A DNA stretch of 64,000 nt from Campylobacter concisus (GTDB lineage: Bacteria > Campylobacterota > Campylobacteria > Campylobacterales > Campylobacteraceae), in assembly GCF_002913715.1 (NCBI RefSeq), contig NZ_PPCE01000006.1:94721-158720 (forward strand). Direction: 5' to 3'. Both the position numbers and the translations under genes were made by a program. Numbering within the stretch: position 1 is the stretch's first letter; the number at the start of each line of letters is the position of its first letter. The notes under the pieces were generated by a model that was not told the origin of the DNA, searched no databases, and was given only the letters and a program-made list of their open reading frames with translations. Shown here one piece after another: positions 57,122 to 64,000 of the stretch.

Positions 57122-57973
57122 TTAATCTTCTCTAACCCTTAAAAATATTGGAAATCTTGGCTTGCCATTAGAGGTTAAATTTTGAAATTTATATGTGATG
57201 ATAGAGCCTATCTTTGGGGGATTTGTGCGCTGCTCGTCGCTTAGTCCTGAGCCTATTTTAAAGATAGTGCCAGATTTTGGCTCGCCAGCTTTTTCTTCGT
57301 CATCTTTGCCACCAAGCGCTTTACAGGTAAGCGAGCCAGCAAATTTTACGTATTTGCCGCTGCCTTTATTTATAGCGATTACTTCACACTCGGCATCTTT
57401 AAATTTTTTAAATTTCAGTGCATTTTTACTTCTTTTTCGCTCGTACGGTGCATTTGGCTCACGCACCACTGCTCCCTCGCCGCCTTTTGCGATGATACTT
57501 TCAGTAAATTTCAAAAATTGAGCGTTATCACGCATTTTTATCTGTTTTATGATGATCAAATTTTGATTTGGCTTATTTTTTAGAAATTTAGCTAAAACTT
57601 CAAGACGGTCAAGCAAGCCACCACTTGCCTCAGGCACGTCGAAAATGTGAAATTTAAGCCTGCCCCACGCTTTTTCATAGGGCAACTTATCCATAACGGT
57701 CGCTTGAATTTCTTCAAATTTAAGCTCCTTTGAGTAAAGCTCACCATCGAGCGCAAATTTAGGAAAATTTTTAGTAAAACTTAGCGGTGCATTTAGCTTT
57801 TTGCCCTGTCTTGAGAGTAAATTCTCTCCGTCCCAGTAGGCACGCACGCCATCAAGCTTCTCGCTAGCTAGCCAGCCACTGACATTTTGATCTTTATACT
57901 CGCTAAGGCGCAGCAAATCAAGAGAAAATGCAAAATTTAAAAGGACTAAAACCGCAAAAAATATTCTAATCAA
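57122..57973 (-). CDS. Secreted minimal ATP-dependent DNA ligase (LigE-type)
   Basis: 283 residues. I chose TTG at 57973, whose TTGA overlaps the tag stop with AAGG upstream. A signal peptide follows (IRIFFAVLVLLNFAFS, 2-17), then nucleotidyltransferase motif I with K39 in EKLDGVRAYWDG, motif III FHIFDVPE, motif IV EGAVVRE and a C-terminal OB domain (KIGSIITYKFQ). Lig E enzymes of this kind are periplasmic or secreted and are thought to act in DNA uptake or extracellular DNA. The essential NAD-dependent LigA is a different gene. Confidence 0.88.
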   Translation of the reverse strand: MIRIFFAVLVLLNFAFSLDLLRLSEYKDQNVSGWLASEKLDGVRAYWDGENLLSRQGKKLNAPLSFTKNFPKFALDGELYSKELKFEEIQATVMDKLPYEKAWGRLKFHIFDVPEASGGLLDRLEVLAKFLKNKPNQNLIIIKQIKMRDNAQFLKFTESIIAKGGEGAVVREPNAPYERKRSKNALKFKKFKDAECEVIAINKGSGKYVKFAGSLTCKALGGKDDEEKAGEPKSGTIFKIGSGLSDEQRTNPPKIGSIITYKFQNLTSNGKPRFPIFLRVRED

Positions 57974-58548
57974 GCTTTTGCCTTGCAAAAACAATAATCC
58001 ATATGATCATCTACAACGCCCACACTTTGCAAAAATGCATAGGTGCTAACAGAGCCTAAAAATTTAAACCCTCGCTTTTTTAGCTCCTTTGCCACAAAGT
58101 CTGACATCGGCGTAGTGGCTGGCACTTGTTTGATATCTTGATAGTGATTTATGATCTGTTTGCCGTCAAATTTGGAATCAAATTTTTTTAATAAATATCC
58201 CCACAAATAGTCATAAAAGCTACCAAATTCTTTGGTTACGGATAAAAATGCAAGGGCATTTGCAGAAAGTGATTTTAGTTTTAATTGGTTACGAATCAGC
58301 CTCTCATTTTGCATAAATTTAGCTATCTCAGCCTCGCCGTAATGCTTGATCTTCTCTGGATCAAAGCCATCAAACGCCTCTCTCATGGCCTCTCTTTTTT
58401 GAAGCACTCCATGCCACGAAAGTCCCGCCTGAAAGCCTTCCAGAACTATCATTTCAAAAAATTTTCTATCATCTTTTATGGCTTTGCCCCACTCGTTATC
58501 GTGGTAAGCTATATCAAGCTCGCCTTTTGCCCATTCACATCGCCTCAT
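57970..58548 (-). CDS. tag: DNA-3-methyladenine glycosylase I
   Basis: 192 residues. RCEWAKGELDIAYHDNEWG (3-21) with the zinc/catalytic segment, FEMIVLEGFQAGLSWHGVL and C-terminal DDHMDYCFC. It removes 3-methyladenine from alkylated DNA. Directly coupled to the ligase gene downstream. Confidence 0.95.
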   Translation of the reverse strand: MRRCEWAKGELDIAYHDNEWGKAIKDDRKFFEMIVLEGFQAGLSWHGVLQKREAMREAFDGFDPEKIKHYGEAEIAKFMQNERLIRNQLKLKSLSANALAFLSVTKEFGSFYDYLWGYLLKKFDSKFDGKQIINHYQDIKQVPATTPMSDFVAKELKKRGFKFLGSVSTYAFLQSVGVVDDHMDYCFCKAKA

Positions 58549-58557
58549 CTGCGTTCC

Positions 58558-59616
58558 CTAAATCTCAACTCCGTAAAACTTGCAGTACCACTCAACAAAT
58601 TTAGCTACGCCGTCATTTACTTTTGTATTTGGCTTATAGTCAAAGTCAGCCACCAAGTCGCTCACATCAGCAAATGTCGCTGGCACGTCGCCTGCTTGAA
58701 GTGGGAGAAAATTTTTCTTGATCTCGCGGCCGATCTTTATCTCAACTGCTTTGATGTAGTCCATGAGCTCGACTGGGCTGTTGTTACCGATATTATAGAC
58801 CTTAAACGGCGCTTTTGAAGTGGCAGGATCTGGATGCTTTGCGTCCCAGTTTGGATTAGGCTTAGCAGGGTTATCTATGCACTTGATGATACCCTTTACG
58901 ATGTCGTCCACGTAGGTAAAGTCGCGCTTCATCTTGCCGTAGTTAAAGACGTCGATAGTTTTATCTTTAAGCGCAGCATCAACAAACAAAAATAGCGCCA
59001 TATCAGGACGTCCCCATGGTCCATACACCGTAAAAAAGCGAAGTCCAGTCGTTGGCACATTAAATAGATGGCTATAAGTGTGCGCCATCATCTCGTTGCT
59101 CTTTTTGGTCGCTGCGTAGAGGCTTATAGGGTGATTTACCGCCTCGTGCGTAGAAAATGGCATGTTTTCATTTAGGCCATAAACCGAGCTTGAGCTTGCA
59201 TAGACTAAATTTTTGATCTCATTGTGGCGGCAGCATTCGAGGATATTCATAAAGCCTGTGATGTTGCTATCGATGTAGGCTTTTGGATTTATGAGCGAGT
59301 AGCGAACGCCAGCTTGTGCGGCTAAATTTACCACTACATCAAATTTCTCTTTGCCAAAAAGCTCTTTCATCGTCTTTTCATCAGCGAGGTCTGCTTTTAT
59401 AAATTTTAAATTTGGATGTGTTTTTGAGACGATAAGCTTGCCGTAGTCTATCTCGCTAGTCTCAAAGCCAGCCGTTTTTAGGCGTGCAAGCTTTAAATTT
59501 ACGTCGTAATAGTCATTTATCACGTCATATCCAACGACATCATCACCTCTTTTTGTAAGGGCGTTTGCCAAGTGAAATCCTATAAATCCAGCTGTTCCAG
59601 TTACTAAAATTTTCAT
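58558..59616 (-). CDS. UDP-glucuronate 4-epimerase
   Basis: 352 residues, extended [19 protein letters not shown] (5-20), [30 protein letters not shown], catalytic YAATKKSNE (about 169-177) and [17 protein letters not shown]. This matches WbnF/Cap1J-type enzymes that interconvert UDP-GlcA and UDP-GalA. Ugd, encoded close by, would supply the substrate. The product probably enters the N-glycan or a surface polysaccharide. Confidence 0.88.
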   Translation of the reverse strand: MKILVTGTAGFIGFHLANALTKRGDDVVGYDVINDYYDVNLKLARLKTAGFETSEIDYGKLIVSKTHPNLKFIKADLADEKTMKELFGKEKFDVVVNLAAQAGVRYSLINPKAYIDSNITGFMNILECCRHNEIKNLVYASSSSVYGLNENMPFSTHEAVNHPISLYAATKKSNEMMAHTYSHLFNVPTTGLRFFTVYGPWGRPDMALFLFVDAALKDKTIDVFNYGKMKRDFTYVDDIVKGIIKCIDNPAKPNPNWDAKHPDPATSKAPFKVYNIGNNSPVELMDYIKAVEIKIGREIKKNFLPLQAGDVPATFADVSDLVADFDYKPNTKVNDGVAKFVEWYCKFYGVEI

Positions 59617-59661
59617 ATTTTTCCTTTCATTTTTGGCTTATTTTAGTGCAAAAATGTAAAT

Positions 59662-60375
59662 TTACGTATTTAGATCAGGGTAGTCCCAAGCGTTAAATTC
59701 AGCTTTCAAATCGTCATTTTCCAAACCTTTGCAACATAACCACTCAAGCCCTGCACGTCTTTCCATAACGACCTCTTCGTCAAGTCCAGCAACCTTTTTG
59801 CCATTTATCCTTGCGTCCACACACGCCCAGTGGTAGCGATAAACTAGGTCGAGTTTGCTTAAAATTTCATCCAAACTGCGCAGTTTTGAGCGGTTTTTGA
59901 GCCCACCCTCTCTAAAGACGTCCATCACTAAATCACAGTCGCAAATTTTATCCATCTCTCCGATATCTTTAGCTATGCCAAGTGCCCAAAGCAAGATCCA
60001 AAGTGACTCATACTTCCAGCCCATATTTACGGCCAAATTTATATCGGCTCTACCCTCTACGACCTCTTTTTCTTTTACACTTAGGTCATTATAAAAATCG
60101 CCCAAAAAGTCTTTAGCCCAAGCTATCTCATCTTCGCTTAAGTGGCCATTGTCACGAATCGTACAAGCGCACATGATCGCTGTAAATGAGCAAACCGCAC
60201 GAGCAATGATCTCATCAATGCTTCTTGGCGTAACTTCACTATTGTCATACCTTAGTGGCAGGCTCTCAAGCACAGCCACACCCTCTTTTTTTAAATTTTT
60301 TATACTCTCATCTTTTCTTTGTTGTGCTGTTTTTGGCATATCCGCACCTTTTTTAAAAATATCAAACACTCCCAT
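59662..60375 (-). CDS. DUF4272 domain protein, function unknown
   Basis: 237 residues, soluble, helical. A basic N-terminal stretch is followed by TPRSIDEIIARAV and WKYESLWILLWALG, which fit the DUF4272 family. No catalytic motif known. It is 2 bp before the oxidoreductase gene's end, so it is read from the same promoter. Confidence 0.75.
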   Translation of the reverse strand: MGVFDIFKKGADMPKTAQQRKDESIKNLKKEGVAVLESLPLRYDNSEVTPRSIDEIIARAVCSFTAIMCACTIRDNGHLSEDEIAWAKDFLGDFYNDLSVKEKEVVEGRADINLAVNMGWKYESLWILLWALGIAKDIGEMDKICDCDLVMDVFREGGLKNRSKLRSLDEILSKLDLVYRYHWACVDARINGKKVAGLDEEVVMERRAGLEWLCCKGLENDDLKAEFNAWDYPDLNT

Positions 60376-60377
60376 TT

Positions 60378-61724
60378 TTATCCAAAAAACTCAGCGTTAA
60401 ATTTCTCTTCGTTAAAATTTTTACCTAAAAATTTACAGGCTTCGATCATATCAGTTCTTGCTATTTCAAAGCAACTCGTAGCCCCAGGGCTTGGAGTCAT
60501 ATTAAAACTTATGCCCTCGCCTGTGCTTATCTTGCCCTCGCCAAGCTCAAGGCACTTTTTATTACGGTCGATAACTTGCGGTCTTACGCCGCCAAAATTT
60601 ACAGCATAGCTTAGGTCATTTTCACTTAGGCTTGGCACAATCTTTCTGGCATCTTTTACAAATTCTTTTTTATTGATAAATGGCACTTCAAATAAGAAAT
60701 TTCTTAAAATATAAGATCTGATGTCGCTATCTTTTAAGAGATTTGTAAAGACTTCAAAGATATTTTTATCAAATTTTAGGCATTTACAAAAGTCAAAAAA
60801 GCTTGAACAGCCGTGGTATCTCTCTAGTTTTGGTATGACTAGAGCTGTTGGTCCAAAGCGAGTGTTTCCATTAGCTAGGATATCTGGATCGCCGTGAAGC
60901 GCGGCAAATGGTAGCTTATCGTTTTGTACCATATAAACTTTGCCGTTTAGTAAGCGTTTTTTTGCGAAATAAAAGCTTCCAGCAACGGGCAGTGTGCTAA
61001 GATGAAGCCCATAACCCATCTTGTGAGCTAGAAATAGCGAATGCCCTCCAGCATCTACTACAACGTAGTTTGCAGTGATCACCTCGCCATCATTTATCTT
61101 TATGTGAAATGTATCGCCCGCCTTTTTTATATCAGTTACTTCTGAGTTTAGGCTGATCTCATAACCATCTGCGCCTAAATTTAGCGCATTTTGCACAAGA
61201 GAGTTTGCTAAGCCACCAAAGTCCATCGTCGTAAACTGCCCATTTTGCGTGCCTATGGCGATGATGTTTTCTGGCCTCTCATTGCCATTTGCGTCAAAAA
61301 CGACGTTTGGCTCGATTTGTTTTAACTGCTCTTTATCATAAATTTCAAGGTAAGGAAAAAGCTCTTTAAAACTCTCATATCTCTCTTTCATGCGCTCTAC
61401 TTCGGCATCTCCGATAGCTAGTGCCATCTTTTGATGAGCGAACATATACTTGCCATCAAGATTGTATTTTAGAGCATATTTTACTGGCATATTTGCCACA
61501 CGAGAGACTTTTTTTGCCTTTTCTAGTGTGTAATTTGTCTCGATATCGCCACAATGAATGGTTTGTGAGTTGCCTTTGCCGTTTGAATTTAGAGTAGCTA
61601 CGCCGTCATATTTTTCTAAAAGTGCAACCTTTTTTATATCACTAAATGCAGCCAACTCGTAAAAGAGCGCCGTCCCGCTAATGCCTGCTCCGACAATTAC
61701 CACTTCAAAGTGCTTCTGCCTCAT
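60378..61724 (-). CDS. FAD-dependent malate:quinone oxidoreductase-like enzyme
   Basis: 448 residues. FAD-binding VVIVGAGISGTALFYEL (about 7-23), GKGNSQTIHCGDIETNY, a long central substrate domain and C-terminal MTPSPGATSCFEIA. The pattern fits Mqo, which oxidises malate with quinone as acceptor at the inner membrane; a related hydroxyacid dehydrogenase cannot be excluded. ATG at 61724 with GGGAG upstream is preferred over the TTG at 61736. Confidence 0.8.
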   Translation of the reverse strand: MRQKHFEVVIVGAGISGTALFYELAAFSDIKKVALLEKYDGVATLNSNGKGNSQTIHCGDIETNYTLEKAKKVSRVANMPVKYALKYNLDGKYMFAHQKMALAIGDAEVERMKERYESFKELFPYLEIYDKEQLKQIEPNVVFDANGNERPENIIAIGTQNGQFTTMDFGGLANSLVQNALNLGADGYEISLNSEVTDIKKAGDTFHIKINDGEVITANYVVVDAGGHSLFLAHKMGYGLHLSTLPVAGSFYFAKKRLLNGKVYMVQNDKLPFAALHGDPDILANGNTRFGPTALVIPKLERYHGCSSFFDFCKCLKFDKNIFEVFTNLLKDSDIRSYILRNFLFEVPFINKKEFVKDARKIVPSLSENDLSYAVNFGGVRPQVIDRNKKCLELGEGKISTGEGISFNMTPSPGATSCFEIARTDMIEACKFLGKNFNEEKFNAEFFG

Positions 61725-61759
61725 TTTTTCTCCCAAAAAAGTTTAGTCGCCAAAATGAT

Positions 61760-61765
61760 ACTATA
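61760..61765 (-). promoter_or_regulatory. -10 box for the mqo-like gene and DUF4272 gene
   Basis: TATAGT on the minus strand, about 36 bp before the ATG, downstream of the TonB gene terminator. Confidence 0.4.
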
Positions 61766-61810
61766 TTAATTTTAAAACAAACAGCATAGTGAAAAAAGCT
61801 AGAATTTTTA

Positions 61811-61846
61811 TATAAAAGAAAAATTTGGCAAGGCTTTCACCTTGCC
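61811..61846 (-). terminator. Strong Rho-independent terminator after the TonB receptor gene
   Basis: GGCAAGG (61840-61846 on the minus strand) pairs perfectly with CCTTGCC (61827-61833) around a 6-base loop, followed on the minus strand by AAATTTTTCTTTTATA. It separates the receptor gene from the oxidoreductase unit. Confidence 0.85.
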
Positions 61847-61852
61847 ACAAAG

Positions 61853-63865
61853 TTAAAATTTATAAGATACGTTTACTTTGAAATTTCTACCCGGCTCCCA
61901 GTCTACATAGTCTGGATTGCCTGTATAATCAGCCATTCTTTGAGACTGCGAAGCATAAGTTTTATTAAAGAGGTTGTAAATTCCAGCATTTATCTCTAGC
62001 CCTTTAAATTTGCCGCTACTTGGCGTATAGCTAGCATAGATGTCGCTAACTGCGTAGCTTGGTATCTTAGCGCTCTTATCATTACCGGCTGAGACGGTAT
62101 TTTTTGATGCAAAGTAGATTAAGTTGTAGCCTATTAGCGTATCGATCCTTGAAAATGCGTACTCTGCGTTAAATGTGTATTTATCGCCCTGATCGCGGTA
62201 GCCGATAACGTTTGAGGTATAGTATCCGCCCCTTTCTGTGTTTGCAACTCTATCTTTATATTTTACCTTTTGATGAGTGTAGCTAGCAGCTAGGCTTAGT
62301 GCGTCTAAATTTAGCCTTGCAAGTAGCTCAACGCCACTTATATCAGCTCCACCAGCATTTATACGTTTAAAAATAGTTGTTGTATTTGGCAGCATTCCAA
62401 TTTTATAAGAGCTGTTATCTACGATTAAGTTTTTATATTTTGTCATAAAGTATTTTGCAGAGAGGCTATATGAACTAGCTTCGCTTATATCACCATGATA
62501 TTTAAGACCAGTTTCGTAGCTGTTTCCAGTTGTAGCTTTTAGATTTTTGTTGGCTTCAAAATTTTCTGCCATACTAGCATACATAGACTCCATGACATCA
62601 GGCCCTCTAAAGACTCTTGCATAGCTTGCAAAAGCGTTAAGACCTTTAAGTATCTCATAATCAAGTGCAAGTGCTGGGGTAAATTCATTGTATTTATAAG
62701 TGTAGCTCTTTACATTTCCGGCTCTACCATCGTAGCTTTTTAGCTCGTGATGAGTGTATCTGATGCCTGGAGTAACAGTTAACGAACTAAAATTTAGCGC
62801 ATCTTCTGCGTAGATAGAGTAGTTATTTACTTTTTCAGGATAGTGATTATTTGGCTTGTTAAAATTTTTACTTTGGTAAAACTCAGCGCCGTATCTAAGC
62901 GTCTGCGTCAAAGCGCCGGTCTCGACTACGCTTTTAGCCTTTGCATTTATACCGTTTGTTTTTACGCCTAAAATTTTTAAGACCGGGTCATCTTTTTTAT
63001 GCTCGGTATTGTATACCGTTACATCTAAATTTAGAAGATCGCTTGGTTTGTACTCGTATTTTAGCGTTGTAGTATCACGTTCATATTTTCGGTTATCAAC
63101 AGGAAATTGACCAGTATACCAGCTGCCAAACTCGGCTCTCATTGGATACATGCCTTTAAATTCATTATGCTCTCTTGAGATAGAAATTCTATGCGCATCA
63201 AGGAAGCTGTAACCAAGCTTTAAAAGATAGCTAAGATCGTTTCCGTCGCCGCCTATCTTTCTTTTGTTGCCGCTTTTGCCGTAGTCGTAGCCCTTGTGAT
63301 TAATAGCGGCTATAAAATCAAGCCCTTCAACCGGCGCGGTAAAGAGCATAAGGCCTTGAGAAAATTCGCTGTTATTTGAGGCGTATCCTGTCTTTATCTT
63401 TGCGCCGATGATCTCACCATCATCAAGCAAGTCTTTTGCATCAACCGTTTTAAAGGCGACCGAACCGCCAAGTGCACCTGAGCCGTTTACCACTGATCTT
63501 GAACCAACCTCGACATCAACAGCTTTTATAAGATCTGGATCGATCAGCAAGTCAGCGTTGTGGTGAAATGTATTTCCGTTTTGTTTTGCGCCATCTATCG
63601 TGATATTTAGACCGCGGTCGCTCACGCCCCTCATGTAAATTTTTTGATTCATGCCGTTTGTTCCGCCTACGTAAACCCCAGGGATGTCTCTCATCACGTC
63701 TTTTACTAGGCTAGCGTTTCTAGTTGAAATTTTGATGTCATCAACACCATATCCGCCACTACTACTTGTTACCTCAACTCCGCTTAATACGCTCTAGTCT
63801 GCCCCATTTGCACAAACTGCTATGCTTGCTGCAAGAGAGAGTTTCAATAAGCTTTTAAATCTCAT
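61853..63865 (-). pseudogene. TonB-dependent outer-membrane receptor, broken by an amber stop after the signal peptide
   Basis: From ATG 63865 (GGAGG 4-5 bp upstream) the frame encodes a signal peptide MRFKSLLKLSLAASIAVCAN, then TAG at 63794-63796 (codon 24). After that the same frame is open to 61853, for 670 residues in all. The plug domain (DIPGVYVGGTNGMNQKIYMR; LNITIDGAKQNGN; GSGALGGSVAFKT) and C-terminal barrel strand ending VNVSYKF are intact. The plug resembles heme/siderophore receptors. One base change (for instance CAG to TAG) explains it. An internal restart would lack a signal peptide. Confidence 0.85.
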
Positions 63866-63902
63866 ATTTCCTCCTAATTTGGTTATTAAAATTACTATTT
63901 TA

Positions 63903-63913
63903 ATTTTATAGCA
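63903..63913 (-). promoter_or_regulatory. Extended -10 promoter of the TonB receptor gene
   Basis: TGCTATAAAAT on the minus strand, about 38 bp before the ATG. The surrounding 63866-64000 is very AT-rich, with several ATTATAAT-like blocks where a Fur site could lie, but I cannot single one out. Confidence 0.5.
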
Positions 63914-64000
63914 TAATTTTGAGATTGAATATTATAATTTTAAGTATAAATTTTGGATAAATTTTTGAGTTTTTTGGCAAAAATATAAACTATTTTTAAA

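Overview
The window is chromosomal DNA from an AT-rich Campylobacter, almost certainly Campylobacter concisus or a very close relative. Supporting this are the gene order (lysA-pheA-hisC-fliF-fliG; rplY-pth-lptFG; tal-serB-cheW-cheA-cheV-lpxH-greA-lpxB-surE; psd/pssA-ftsH-prmA-cheY next to pglG), the poly-A/T-rich spacers, the TAAAAT-type -10 boxes, and a PglC protein that from memory matches the structurally studied C. concisus enzyme (201 aa, Asp93-Glu94). Nearly all genes are on the minus strand; only surE and tcdA are on the plus strand.

Layout. 1-17.5 kb is conserved housekeeping: flagellar MS-ring and switch genes (fliF, partial fliG), Phe/Tyr, His and Lys biosynthesis genes, an LptF/G permease, pth, rplY, tal, serB, a chemotaxis operon (cheV, cheA with a fused receiver, cheW), an LpxH-like phosphoesterase, greA and lpxB, then the divergent surE-tcdA pair. 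About 17.6-28.5 kb is a compact accessory element of about 10.5 kb read entirely on the minus strand. It carries an IS110/Piv-type recombinase, a small helix-turn-helix protein, a rolling-circle-type replication initiator, a run of proteins I do not recognise, a hairpin-rich non-coding region, and a lysis cassette (overlapping spanin-like pair, holin-like protein, M15 endolysin). It has no terminase, tail genes, integrase of the tyrosine/serine type, Zot/pI ATPase, or any visible P-loop. It looks like a small, probably single-stranded-DNA, lysing temperate phage, and is the best candidate here for something undescribed.

28.7-37 kb returns to core genes: leuA preceded by a 27-residue leader peptide with five consecutive leucine codons (not normally annotated), pssA, psd, ftsH, prmA, cheY, hisA and hisH. 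36.3-57 kb is a large protein N-glycosylation (pgl) locus: pglG, F, E, D, C, A, B, J, two further GT4 enzymes, a GT2 enzyme, a GT25-type enzyme, a Wzx-type flippase, a second complete pglB oligosaccharyltransferase, two nucleotide-sugar dehydrogenases, an ecotin-family protease inhibitor and galE. PglF/E/D make UDP-diacetylbacillosamine, PglC loads it on undecaprenyl phosphate, the glycosyltransferases extend it, the flippase moves it across the membrane, and PglB transfers it to Asn sequons. The dehydrogenases and a nearby UDP-glucuronate epimerase suggest an acidic sugar.

57-64 kb holds a secreted minimal ATP-dependent DNA ligase, a 3-methyladenine glycosylase, the glucuronate epimerase, a DUF4272 protein, an FAD-dependent malate:quinone-oxidoreductase-like enzyme, and a TonB-dependent outer-membrane receptor broken by one in-frame amber codon directly after its signal peptide. 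I saw no tRNA, rRNA or CRISPR array.
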